Of a stretch of DNA of 64,000 nt, positions 1 through 13,527 are shown piece after piece. Position numbers and translations under genes: made by a program. The notes under the pieces were generated by a model. The model saw nothing but the letters and a program-made list of their open reading frames with translations, ran no database searches and was not told where the DNA came from. The first letter of the stretch is position 1. Each line of letters opens with the position of its first letter. This DNA comes from Amblyomma americanum (lineage: Eukaryota > Arthropoda > Arachnida > Ixodida > Ixodidae): NCBI RefSeq assembly GCF_052857255.1, contig NC_135504.1:132544929-132608928 (forward strand), given 5' to 3'.

Positions 1-2879
1 GTAAACTTTCTCAGAACTGCGCGAAAACTTGTATTCCGGCTCAAAACAACGGGATACATCGTTTTAGATCGAAACTAGCAAGATTCACGAGCATCGATTT
101 TACAAGTCGTCGAAAAGTAGACGAGGGAAAGGTGTAAACTTTTTCTCTCAGAACTGCGCGAAAACTTGTATTCCGGCTCAAAACAACGGAATACATCGTT
201 TTAGATCGAAACTAGCAAGATTCACGAGCATCGATTTTACATGTCCCCGAAGAGTAGACGAGAGAAAGGTGTAAACTTTTTCTCTCAGAACTGCGCCAAA
301 ACTTGTAATCCGGCTCAGAACAATGGTTTACATCGTTTTAGATCGAAACTAGCAAGATTCACGAGCATCGATATTACAAGTCGTCGAAGAGTAGACGAGA
401 GAAAGGTGTAAACTTTTTCTCTGAGAACTGCGCGAAAACTTGTATTCCGGCTCAAAACAACGGGATACATCGTTTTAGATCGAAACTAGCAAGATTCACG
501 AGCATCGATTTTACACGTCGTCGAAGAGTACACGAGGGAAAGGTGTAAACGTTTTCTCTCAGAACTGCGCGAAAAGTTGTATTCCGGCTCAAAACAACGG
601 GATACATCGTTTTAGATCGAAACTAGCAAGATTCACATGCATCAATTTTACAAGTCTTCGAAGAGTAGACGAGAGAAAGGTGTAAACTTTTTCTCTCAGA
701 ACTGCGCGAAAACTTGTTTCCGACTCAAAAAAACGGCATACATCGTTTTAGATCGAAACTAGCAAGATTCACGAGCATCGATTTTACATGTCCCCGAAGA
801 GTAGACGAGGAAAGGTGTAAACTTTTTCTCTCAGAACTGCGCCAAAACTTGTATTCCGGCTCAGAACAACGGGTTACATCGTTTTAGATCGAAACTAGCA
901 AGATTCACGAGCATCGATATTACAAGTCGTCGAAAAGTAGACGAGAGAAAGGTGTAAACTTTTTCTCTGAGAACTGCGCGAAAACTTGTATTCCGGCTCA
1001 AAACAACGGGATACATCGTTTTAGATCGAAACTAGCAAGATTCACGGGCATCGATTTTACAAGTCTTCGAAGAGTAGACGAGAGAAAGGTGTAATCTTTT
1101 TCTCTCAGAACTGCGCAAAAACTTGTATTCCGACTCAAAACAACGGGATACATCGTTTTAGATCGAGACTAGCAAAATTCACGAGCATCGATTTTACAAG
1201 TCGTCGAAGAGTAGACGAGAGAAAGGTGTAAAATTTTTTTCTCAGAACTGCGCGAAAACTTGTATTCCGGCTCAAAACAACGGGATACATCGTTTTAGAT
1301 CGAAACCAGCAAGATTCTCGAGCCTCGATTTTACAAGTCGTCGAAGAGTAGACGAGAGAAAGGTGTAAACTTTTTCTCTCAGAACTGCGCGAAAACTTGT
1401 ATTCTATCTCAAAACAACGGGATACATAGTTTTAGATCGAAACTAGCAAGATTCACGAGCATCGATTTTACATGTCCCCGAAGAGTAGACGAGAGAAAGG
1501 TGTAAACTTTTTCTCTCAGAACTGCGCCAAAACTTGTAATCCGGCTCAGAACAACGGTTTACATCGTTTTAGATCGAAACTAGCAAGATTCACGAGCATC
1601 GATATTACAAGTCGTCGAAGAGTAGACGAGAGAAAGGTGTAAACTTTTTCTCTGAGAACTGCGCGAAAACTTGTATTCCGGCTCAAAACAACGGGATACA
1701 TCGTTTTAGATCGAAACTAGCAAGATTCACGGGCATCGATTTTACAAGTCTTCGAAGAGAAGACGAGAGAAAGGTGTAAACTTTTTCTCTCAGAACTGCG
1801 CAAAAACTTGTATTCCGACTCAAAACAACGGGATACATCGTTTTAGATCGAAACTAGCAAAATTCGCGAGCATCGATTTTACAAGTCGTCGAAGAGTAGA
1901 CGAGAGAAAGGTCTAAACTTTTTCTCTCAGAACTGCAAGAAAACTTGTATTCCGGCTCAAAACAACGGGATACAGCGTTTTAGATCGAAACTAGCACGAT
2001 TCACGAGCATCGATTTTACAAGTCGTCGAAGAGTACACGAGAGAAAGATGTAAACTTTTTCTCTCAGAACTGCGCGAAAACTTGTATTCCGGCTCAAACC
2101 AACGGGATACATCGTTTTAGATCGAAACTAGCAAGATTCACGAGCATCGATTTTACAAGTCGTCGAAGAGTAGACGAGAGGAAGGTGTAAACTTTTTCTC
2201 TCAGAACTGAGCGAAAACTTGTATTTCATCTCAAAACAACGAGATACATCGTTTTAGATCGAAACTAGCAAGATTCACGAGCATCGATTTTACAAGACGT
2301 CGAAAAGTAGACGAGAGAAAGGTGTAAACTTTCTCAGAACTGCGCGAAAACTTGTATTCCGGCTAAAAACAATGGGATACATCGTTTTAGATCGAAACTA
2401 GCAAGATTCACGAGCATCGATTTTACAAGTCGTCGAAAAGTAGACGAGAGAAAGGTGTAAACTTTTTCTCTCAGAACTGCGCGAAAACTTGTTTCCGACT
2501 CAAAAAAACGGCATACATCGTTTTAGATCGAAACTAGCAAGATTCACGAGCATCGATTTTACATGTCCCCGAAGAGTAGACGAGGAAAGGTGTAAACTTT
2601 TTCTCTCAGAACTGCGCCAAAACTTGTATTCCGGCTCAGAACAATGGGTTACATCGTTTTAGATCGAAACTAGCAAGATTCACGAGCATCGATATTACAA
2701 GTCGTCGAAAAGTAGACGAGAGAAAGGTGTAAACTTTTTCTCTGAGAACTGCGCGAAAACTTGTATTCCGGCTCAAAACAACGGGATACATCGTTTTAGA
2801 TCGAAACTAGCAAGATTCACGGGCATCGATTTTACAAGTCTTCGAAGAGTAGACGAGAGAAAGGTGTAATCTTTTTCTC

Positions 2880-5869
2880 TCAGAACTGCGCAAAAACTTG
2901 TATTCCGACTCAAAACAACGGGATACATCGTTTTAGATCGAGACTAGCAAAATTCACGAGCATCGATTTTACAAGTCGTCGAAGAGTAGACGAGAGAAAG
3001 GTGTAAAATTTTTTTCTCAGAACTGCGCGAAAACTTGTATTCCGGCTCAAAACAACGGGATACATCGTTTTAGATCGAAACCAGCAAGATTCTCGAGCCT
3101 CGATTTTACAAGTCGTCGAAGAGTAGACGAGAGAAAGGTGTAATCTTTTTCTCTCAGAACTGCGCGAAAACTTGTATTCTATCTCAAAACAACGGGATAC
3201 ATAGTTTTAGGTCGAAACTAGCAAGATTCACGAGCATCAATTTTACAAGTCGTCGAATAGTAAACTAGAGAAAGGTGTAAACGTTTTCGCTCAGAACTGC
3301 GCGAAAACTTGTATTCCGGCTGAAAACAACGGGATACATCGTTTTAGATCGAAACTAGCAAGATTCACGAGCATCTATTTTACACGTCGTAGAAGAGTAC
3401 ACGAGGGAAAGGTGTAAACGTTTTCTCTCAGAACTGCGCGAAAACTTGTATACCGGCTCAAAAAAACGATATACATTGTTTTAGATCGAAACTAGCAAGA
3501 TTCAAGAGCATCGATTTTACAAGTCGTCGAAGAGTAGACGAGAGAAAGGTGTAAACTTTTTCTTTCAGAACTGCGCGAAAACTTGTATTCCATCTCAAAA
3601 CAACGGGATACATCGTTTTAGATCGAAACTAGCAAGATTCACGAGCATCGATTTTACGGGTCGTCGAAGAGTACACGAGAGAAAGGTGTAAACTTTTTCT
3701 CTCAGAACTGCGCGAAATCTTGTATTCCGGCTCAAAACAACGGGATACATCGTTTTAGGTCGAAACTAGCAAGATTCACGAGCATTGATTTTACAAGTCG
3801 TCGAAGAGTAGACGAGAGAAAGGTGTAAACTTTTTCTCTCAGAACTGCAAGAAAACTTGTATTCCGGCTCAAAACAACGGGATACAGCGTTTTAGATCGA
3901 AACTAGCACGATTCACGAGCATCGATTTTACAAGTCGTCGAAGAGTACACGAGAGAAAGATGTAAACTTTTTCTCTCAGAACTGCGCGAAAACTTGTATT
4001 CCGGCTCGAACCAACGGGATACATCGTTTTAGATCGAAACTAGCAAGATTCACGAGCATCGATTTTACAAGTCGTCGAAGAGTAGACGAGAGGAAGGTGT
4101 AAACTTTTTCTCTCAGAACTGCGCGAAAACTTGTATTCCATCTCAAAACAACGAGATACATCGTTTTAGATCGAAACTAGCAAGATTCACGGGCATCGAT
4201 TTTACAAGTCTTCGAAGAGTAGACGAGAGAAAGGTGTAAGCTTTTTCTCTCAGAACTGCGCGAAAACTTGTATTCCGACTCAAAACAACGGGATACATCG
4301 TTCTAGATCGAAACTAGCAAAATTCACGAGCATCGATTTTACAAGACGTCGAAAAGTAGACGAGAGAAAGGTGTAAACTTTTTCTCTCAGAACTGCGCGA
4401 AAACTTGTATTCCGGCTAAAAACAATGGGATACATCGTTTTAGATCGAAACTAGCAAGATTCACGAGCATCGATTTTACAAGTCGTCGAAAAGTAGACGA
4501 GGGAAAGGTGTACACTGTTTCTCTCAGAACTGCGCGAAAACTTGTATTCCGGCTCAAAACAACGGAATACTTTGTTTTAGATCGAAACTAGCAAGATTCA
4601 CGAGCATCGATTTTAGAAGTCGTCGAAGAGTAGACGAGAGAAAGGTGTAAACTTTTTCTCTAAGAACTGCGCGAAAACTTGTATTCCATCTCAAAACAAC
4701 GGGATACATCGTTTTAGGTCGAAACTAGCAAGATTCACGAGCATCGATTTTACAAGTCGTCGAATAGTAGACGAGAGAAAGGTGTAAACTTTCTCAGAAC
4801 TGCGCGAAAACTTGTATTCCGGCTCAAAACAACGGGATTCATTGTTTTAGATCGAAACTAGCAAGATTCACGAGCATCGATTTTACAAGTCGTCGAATAG
4901 TAGACGAGAGAAAGGTGTAAACTTTCTCAGAACTGCGCGAAAACTTGTATTCCGGCTCAAAACAACGGGATTCATTGTTTTAGATCGAAACTAGCAAGAT
5001 TCACGAGCATCGATTTTACAAGTCCCCGAAGAGTAGACGAGAGAAAGGTGTAAACTTTTTCTCTCAGAACTGCGCGAAAACTTGTATTCCGGCTCAAAAA
5101 AACGGCATACATCGTTTTAGATCGAAACTAGCAAGATTCACGAGCATCGATTTTACATGTCCCCGAAGAGTAGACGAGAGAAAGGTGTAAACTTTTTCTC
5201 TCAGAACTGCGCCAAAACTTGCATTCCGGCTCAGAACAACGGGTTACATCGTTTTAGATCGAAACTAGCAAGATTCACGAGCATCGATATTACAAGTCGT
5301 CGAAGAGTAGACGAGAGAAAGGTGTAAACTTTTTCTCTGAGAACTGCGCGAAAACTTGTATTCCGGCTCAAAACAACGGGATACATCGTTTTAGATCGAA
5401 ACTAGCAAGATTCACGAGCATCGATTTTACACGTCGTCGAAGAGTACACGAGGGAAAGGTGTAAACGTTTTCTCTCAGAACTGCGCGAAAAGTTGTATTC
5501 CGGCTCAAAACAACGGGATACATCGTTTTAGATCGAAACTAGCAAGATTCACATGCATCAATTTTACAAGTCTTCGAAGAGTAGACGAGAGAAAGGTGTA
5601 AACTTTTTCTCTCAGAACTGCGCGAAAACTTGTTTCCAACTCAAAAAAACGGCATACATCGTTTTAGATCGAAACTAGCAAGATTCACGAGCATCGATTT
5701 TACATGTCCCCGAAGAGTAGACGAGGAAAGGTGTAAACTTTTTCTCTCAGAACTGCGCCAAAACTTGTATTCCGGCTCAGAACAACGGGTTACATCGTTT
5801 TAGATCGAAACTAGGAAGATTCACGAGCATCGATATTACAAGTCGTCGAAAAGTAGACGAGAGAAAGGT
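2880..5869. repeat. Higher-order block B, copy 1
   Basis: Corresponds to 13528-16385. The offset is 10648 bp up to about 4890, then 10515 bp from 5026 onward. The 133-bp change equals one short monomer that is duplicated only in this copy (4779-5024). Markers include the gtataccggc variant (3449 and 14097) and the acatgcatcaa variant (5551 and 16066). Confidence 0.8.
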
Positions 5870-8800
5870 GTAAACTTTTTCTCTCAGAACTGCAAGAAAA
5901 CTTGTATTCCGGCTCAAAACAACGGGATACAGCGTTTTAGATCGAAACTAGCACGATTCACGAGCATCGATTTTACAAGTCGTCGAAGAGTACACGAGAG
6001 AAAGATGTAAACTTTTTCTCTCAGAACTGCGCGAAAACTTGTATTCCGGCTCAAACCAACGGGATACATCGTTTTAGATCGAAACTAGCAAGATTCGCGA
6101 GCATCGATTTTACAAGTCGTCGAAGAGTAGACGAGAGGAAGGTGTAAACTTTTTCTCTCAGAACTGCGCGAAAACTTGTATTCCATCTCAAAACAACGAG
6201 ATACATCGTTTTAGATCGAAACTAGCAAGATTCACGGGCATCGATTTTACAAGTCTTCGAAGAGTAGACGAGAGAAAGGTGTAAGCTTTTTCTCTCAGAA
6301 CTGCGCGAAAACTTGTATTCCGACTCAAAACAACGGGATACATCGTTTTAGATCGAAACTAGCAAAATTCACGAGCATCGATTTTACAAGACGTCGAAAA
6401 GTAGACGAGAGAAAGGTGTAAACTTTTTCTCTCAGAACTGCGCGAAAACTTGTATTCCGGCTTAAAACAATGGGATACATCGTTTTAGATCGAAACTAGC
6501 AAGATTCACGAGCATCGATTTTACAAGTCGTCGAAAAGTAGACGAGGGAAAGGTGTACACTTTTTCTCTCAGAACTGCGCGAAAACTTGTATTCCGGCTC
6601 AAAACAACGGAATACATCGTTTTAGATCGAAACTAGCAAGATTCACGAGCATCGATTTTAGAAGTCGTCGAAGAGTAGACGAGAGAAAGGTGTAAACTTT
6701 TTCTCTCAGAACTGCGCGAAAACTTGTATTCCATCTCAAAACAACGGGATACATCGTTTTAGGTCGAAACTAGCAAGATTCACGAGCATCGATTTTACAA
6801 GTCGTCGAATAGTAGACGAGAGAAAGGTGTAAACTTTCTCAGAACTGCGCGAAAACTTGTATTCCGGCTCAAAACAACGGGATTCATCGTTTTAGATCGA
6901 AACTAGCAAGATTCACGAGCATCGATTTTACAAGTCTCCGAAGAGTAGACGAGAGAAAGGTGTAAACATTTTCTCTCAAAACTGCGCGAAAACTTGTATT
7001 CCGGCTCAAAAAAACGGCATACATCGTTTTAGATCGAAACTAGCAAGATTCACGAGCATCGATTTTACATGTCCCCGAAGAGTAGACGAGAGAAAGGTGT
7101 AAACTTTTTCTCTCAGAACTGCGCCAAAACTTGTATTCCGGCTCAGAACAACGGGTTACATCGTTTTAGATCGAAACTAGCAAGATTCACGAGCATCGAT
7201 ATTACAAGCCGTCGAAGAGTAGACGAGAGAAAGGTGTAAACTTTTTCTCTGAGAACTGCGCGAAAACTTGTATTCCGGCTCAAAAAAACGATATACATCG
7301 TTTTAGATCGAAACTAGCAAGATTCAAGAGCATCGATTTTACAAGTCGTCGAAGAGTAGACGAGAGAAAGGTGTAAACTTTTTCTTTCAGAACTGCGCGA
7401 AAACTTGTATTCCATCTCAAAACAACGGGATACATCGTTTTAGATCGAAACTAGCAAGATTCACGAGCATCGATTTTACGGGTCGTCGAAGAGTACACGA
7501 GAGAAAGGTGTAAACTTTTTCTCTCAGAACTGCGCGAAATCTTGTATTCCGGCTCAAAACAACGGGATACATCGTTTTAGGTCGAAACTAGCAAGATTCA
7601 CGAGCATTGATTTTACAAGTCGTCGAAGAGTAGACGAGAGAAAGGTGTAAACTTTTTCTCTCAGAACTGCAAGAAAACTTGTATTCCGGCTCAAAACAAC
7701 GGGATACAGCGTTTTAGATCGAAACTAGCACGATTCACGAGCATCGATTTTACAAGTCGTCGAAGAGTACACGAGAGAAAGATGTAAACTTTTTCTCTCA
7801 GAACTGCGCGAAAACTTGTATTCCGGCTCGAACCAACGGGATACATCGTTTTAGATCGAAACTAGCAAGATTCACGAGCATCGATTTTACAAGTCGTCGA
7901 AGAGTAGACGAGAGGAAGGTGTAAACTTTTTCTCTCAGAACTGCGCGAAAACTTGTATTCCATCTCAAAACAACGAGATACATCGTTTTAGATCGAAACT
8001 AGCAAGATTCACGGGCATCGATTTTACAAGTCTTCGAAGAGTAGACGAGAGAAAGGTGTAAGCTTTTTCTCTCAGAACTGCGCGAAAACTTGTATTCCGA
8101 CTCAAAACAACGGGATACATCGTTCTAGATCGAAACTAGCAAAATTCACGAGCATCGATTTTATAAGACGTCGAAAAGTAGACGAGAGAAAGGTGTAAAC
8201 TTTTTCTCTCAGAACTGCGCGAAAACTTGTATTCCGGCTAAAAACAATGGGATACATCGTTTTAGATCGAAACTAGCAAGATTCACGAGCATCGATTTTA
8301 CAAGTCGTCGAAAAGTAGACGAGGGAAAGGTGTACACTTTTTCTCTCAGAACTGCGCGAAAACTTGTATTCCGGCTCAAAACAACGGAATACATCGTTTT
8401 AGATCGAAACTAGCAAGATTCACGAGCATCGATTTTAGAAGTCGTCGAAGAGTAGACGAGAGAAAGGTGTAAACTTTTTCTCTCAGAACTGCGCGAAAAC
8501 TTGTATTCCATCTCAAAACAACGGGATACATCGTTTTAGGTCGAAACTAGCAAGATTCACGAGCATCGATTTTACAAGTCGTCGAATAGTAGACGAGAGA
8601 AAGGTGTAAACTTTCTCAGAACTGCGCGAAAACTTGTATTCCGGCTCAAAACAACGGAATTCATCGTTTTAGATCGAAACTAGCAAGATTCACGAGCATC
8701 GATTTTACAAGTCCCCGAAGAGTAGACGAGAGAAAGGTGTAAACTTTTTCTCTCAGAACTGCGCGAAAACTTGTATTCCGGCTCAAAAAAACGGCATGCA

Positions 8801-9290
8801 TCGTTTTAGATCGAAACTAGCAAGATTCACGAGCATCGATTTTACATGTCCCCGAAGAGTAGACGAGAGAAAGGTGTAAACTTTTTCTCTGAGAACTGCG
8901 CGAAAACTTGTATTCCGGCTCAAAACAACGGGATACATCGTTTTAGATCGAAACTAGCAAGATTCACGAGCATCGATTTTACACGTCGTCGAAGAGTACA
9001 CGAGGGAAAGGTGTAAACGTTTTCTCTCAGAACTGCGCGAAAAGTTGTATTCCATCTCAAAACAACGGGATACATCGTTTTAGGTCGAAACTAGCAAGAT
9101 TCACGAGCATCGATTTTACAAGTCGTCGAATAGTAGACGAGAGAAAGGTGTAAACTTTCTCAGAACTGCGCGAAAACTTGTATTCCGGCTCAAAACAACG
9201 GGATTCATCGTTTTAGATCGAAACTAGCAAGATTCACGAGCATCGATTTTACAAGTCCCCGAAGAGTAGACGAGAGAAAGGTGTAAACTT
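5869..9290. repeat. Higher-order block A, copy 1
   Basis: This multi-monomer block recurs 4231 bp downstream at 10100-13521. Shared private variants include the aactgcaag monomer at its start, the cggcatgcatcg variant near 8795 and the ctgagaac variant at 8889. It shows that amplification acts on blocks of about 25-31 monomers. Confidence 0.85.
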
Positions 9291-10099
9291 TTTCTCTCAG
9301 AACTGCGCGAAAACTTGTTTCCAACTCAAAAAAACGGCATACATCGTTTTAGATCGAAACTAGCAAGATTCACGAGCATCGATTTTACATGTCCCCGAAG
9401 AGTAGACGAGGAAAGGTGTAAACTTTTTCTCTCAGAACTGCGCCAAAACTTGTATTCCGGCTCAGAACAACGGGTTACATCGTTTTAGATCGAAACTAGC
9501 AAGATTCACGAGCATCGATATTACAAGTCGTCGAAAAGTAGACGAGAGAAAGGTGTAAACTTTTTCTCTGAGAACTGCGCGAAAACTTGTATTCCGGCTC
9601 AAAACAACGGGATACATCGTTTTAGATCGAAACTAGCAAGATTCACGGGCATCGATTTTACAAGTCTTCGAAGAGTAGACGAGAGAAAGGTGTAATCTTT
9701 TTCTCTCAGAACTGCGCAAAAACTTGTATTCCGACTCAAAACAACGGGATACATCGTTTTAGATCGAGACTAGCAAAATTCACGAGCATCGATTTTACAA
9801 GTCGTCGAAGAGTAGACGACAGAAAGGTGTAAAATTTTTTTCTCAGAACTGCGCGAAAACTTGTATTCCGGCTCAAAACAAGGGGACATCGTTTTAGATC
9901 GAAACCAGCAAGATTCTCGAGCCTCGATTTTACAAGTCGTCGAAGAGTAGACGAGAGAAAGGTGTAAACTTTTTCTCTCAGAACTGCGCGAAAACTTGTA
10001 TTCTATCTCAAAACAACGGGATACATAGTTTTAGGTCGAAACTAGCAAGATTCACGAGCATCAATTTTACAAGTCGTCGAATAGTAAACGAGAGAAAGG

Positions 10100-13000
10100 T
10101 GTAAACTTTTTCTCTCAGAACTGCAAGAAAACTTGTATTCCGGCTCAAAACAACGGGATACAGCGTTTTAGATCGAAACTAGCACGATTCACGAGCATCG
10201 ATTTTACAAGTCGTCGAAGAGTACACGAGAGAAAGATGTAAACTTTTTCTCTCAGAACTGCGCGAAAACTTGTATTCCGGCTCAAACCAACGGGATACAT
10301 CGTTTTAGATCGAAACTAGCAAGATTCGCGAGCATCGATTTTACAAGTCGTCGAAGAGTAGACGAGAGGAAGGTGTAAACTTTTTCTCTCAGAACTGCGC
10401 GAAAACTTGTATTCCATCTCAAAACAACGAGATACATCGTTTTAGATCGAAACTAGCAAGATTCACGGGCATCGATTTTACAAGTCTTCGAAGAGTAGAC
10501 GAGAGAAAGGTGTAAGCTTTTTCTCTCAGAACTGCGCGAAAACTTGTATTCCGACTCAAAACAACGGGATACATCGTTTTAGATCGAAACTAGCAAAATT
10601 CACGAGCATCGATTTTACAAGACGTCGAAAAGTAGACGAGAGAAAGGTGTAAACTTTTTCTCTCAGAACTGCGCGAAAACTTGTATTCCGGCTTAAAACA
10701 ATGGGATACATCGTTTTAGATCGAAACTAGCAAGATTCACGAGCATCGATTTTACAAGTCGTCGAAAAGTAGACGAGGGAAAGGTGTACACTTTTTCTCT
10801 CAGAACTGCGCGAAAACTTGTATTCCGGCTCAAAACAACGGAATACATCGTTTTAGATCGAAACTAGCAAGATTCACGAGCATCGATTTTAGAAGTCGTC
10901 GAAGAGTAGACGAGAGAAAGGTGTAAACTTTTTCTCTCAGAACTGCGCGAAAACTTGTATTCCATCTCAAAACAACGGGATACATCGTTTTAGGTCGAAA
11001 CTAGCAAGATTCACGAGCATCGATTTTACAAGTCGTCGAATAGTAGACGAGAGAAAGGTGTAAACTTTCTCAGAACTGCGCGAAAACTTGTATTCCGGCT
11101 CAAAACAACGGGATTCATCGTTTTAGATCGAAACTAGCAAGATTCACGAGCATCGATTTTACAAGTCTCCGAAGAGTAGACGAGAGAAAGGTGTAAACAT
11201 TTTCTCTCAAAACTGCGCGAAAACTTGTATTCCGGCTCAAAAAAACGGCATACATCGTTTTAGATCGAAACTAGCAAGATTCACGAGCATCGATTTTACA
11301 TGTCCCCGAAGAGTAGACGAGAGAAAGGTGTAAACTTTTTCTCTCAGAACTGCGCCAAAACTTGTATTCCGGCTCAGAACAACGGGTTACATCGTTTTAG
11401 ATCGAAACTAGCAAGATTCACGAGCATCGATATTACAAGCCGTCGAAGAGTAGACGAGAGAAAGGTGTAAACTTTTTCTCTGAGAACTGCGCGAAAACTT
11501 GTATTCCGGCTCAAAAAAACGATATACATCGTTTTAGATCGAAACTAGCAAGATTCAAGAGCATCGATTTTACAAGTCGTCGAAGAGTAGACGAGAGAAA
11601 GGTGTAAACTTTTTCTTTCAGAACTGCGCGAAAACTTGTATTCCATCTCAAAACAACGGGATACATCGTTTTAGATCGAAACTAGCAAGATTCACGAGCA
11701 TCGATTTTACGGGTCGTCGAAGAGTACACGAGAGAAAGGTGTAAACTTTTTCTCTCAGAACTGCGCGAAATCTTGTATTCCGGCTCAAAACAACGGGATA
11801 CATCGTTTTAGGTCGAAACTAGCAAGATTCACGAGCATTGATTTTACAAGTCGTCGAAGAGTAGACGAGAGAAAGGTGTAAACTTTTTCTCTCAGAACTG
11901 CAAGAAAACTTGTATTCCGGCTCAAAACAACGGGATACAGCGTTTTAGATCGAAACTAGCACGATTCACGAGCATCGATTTTACAAGTCGTCGAAGAGTA
12001 CACGAGAGAAAGATGTAAACTTTTTCTCTCAGAACTGCGCGAAAACTTGTATTCCGGCTCGAACCAACGGGATACATCGTTTTAGATCGAAACTAGCAAG
12101 ATTCACGAGCATCGATTTTACAAGTCGTCGAAGAGTAGACGAGAGGAAGGTGTAAACTTTTTCTCTCAGAACTGCGCGAAAACTTGTATTCCATCTCAAA
12201 ACAACGAGATACATCGTTTTAGATCGAAACTAGCAAGATTCACGGGCATCGATTTTACAAGTCTTCGAAGAGTAGACGAGAGAAAGGTGTAAGCTTTTTC
12301 TCTCAGAACTGCGCGAAAACTTGTATTCCGACTCAAAACAACGGGATACATCGTTCTAGATCGAAACTAGCAAAATTCACGAGCATCGATTTTATAAGAC
12401 GTCGAAAAGTAGACGAGAGAAAGGTGTAAACTTTTTCTCTCAGAACTGCGCGAAAACTTGTATTCCGGCTAAAAACAATGGGATACATCGTTTTAGATCG
12501 AAACTAGCAAGATTCACGAGCATCGATTTTACAAGTCGTCGAAAAGTAGACGAGGGAAAGGTGTACACTTTTTCTCTCAGAACTGCGCGAAAACTTGTAT
12601 TCCGGCTCAAAACAACGGAATACATCGTTTTAGATCGAAACTAGCAAGATTCACGAGCATCGATTTTAGAAGTCGTCGAAGAGTAGACGAGAGAAAGGTG
12701 TAAACTTTTTCTCTCAGAACTGCGCGAAAACTTGTATTCCATCTCAAAACAACGGGATACATCGTTTTAGGTCGAAACTAGCAAGATTCACGAGCATCGA
12801 TTTTACAAGTCGTCGAATAGTAGACGAGAGAAAGGTGTAAACTTTCTCAGAACTGCGCGAAAACTTGTATTCCGGCTCAAAACAACGGAATTCATCGTTT
12901 TAGATCGAAACTAGCAAGATTCACGAGCATCGATTTTACAAGTCCCCGAAGAGTAGACGAGAGAAAGGTGTAAACTTTTTCTCTCAGAACTGCGCGAAAA

Positions 13001-13521
13001 CTTGTATTCCGGCTCAAAAAAACGGCATGCATCGTTTTAGATCGAAACTAGCAAGATTCACGAGCATCGATTTTACATGTCCCCGAAGAGTAGACGAGAG
13101 AAAGGTGTAAACTTTTTCTCTGAGAACTGCGCGAAAACTTGTATTCCGGCTCAAAACAACGGGATACATCGTTTTAGATCGAAACTAGCAAGATTCACGA
13201 GCATCGATTTTACACGTCGTCGAAGAGTACACGAGGGAAAGGTGTAAACGTTTTCTCTCAGAACTGCGCGAAAAGTTGTATTCCATCTCAAAACAACGGG
13301 ATACATCGTTTTAGGTCGAAACTAGCAAGATTCACGAGCATCGATTTTACAAGTCGTCGAATAGTAGACGAGAGAAAGGTGTAAACTTTCTCAGAACTGC
13401 GCGAAAACTTGTATTCCGGCTCAAAACAACGGGATTCATCGTTTTAGATCGAAACTAGCAAGATTCACGAGCATCGATTTTACAAGTCCCCGAAGAGTAG
13501 ACGAGAGAAAGGTGTAAACTT
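10100..13521. repeat. Higher-order block A, copy 2
   Basis: Second copy of block A at an offset of 4231 bp; for example gagaac after tctct is at 8891 and 13122. Homology stops near 13521. The copy then joins monomers equivalent to those near 9715, consistent with loss of about three monomers by unequal exchange. Confidence 0.85.
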
Positions 13522-13527
13522 TTTCTC

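Noticed and set aside
160..200. CENP-B box in the satellite monomer (ttccggctcaaaacaacggg)
   Set aside because: Spacing and several required bases differ from the TTCG-N4-A-N2-CGGG core; the resemblance is only to the final CGGG.
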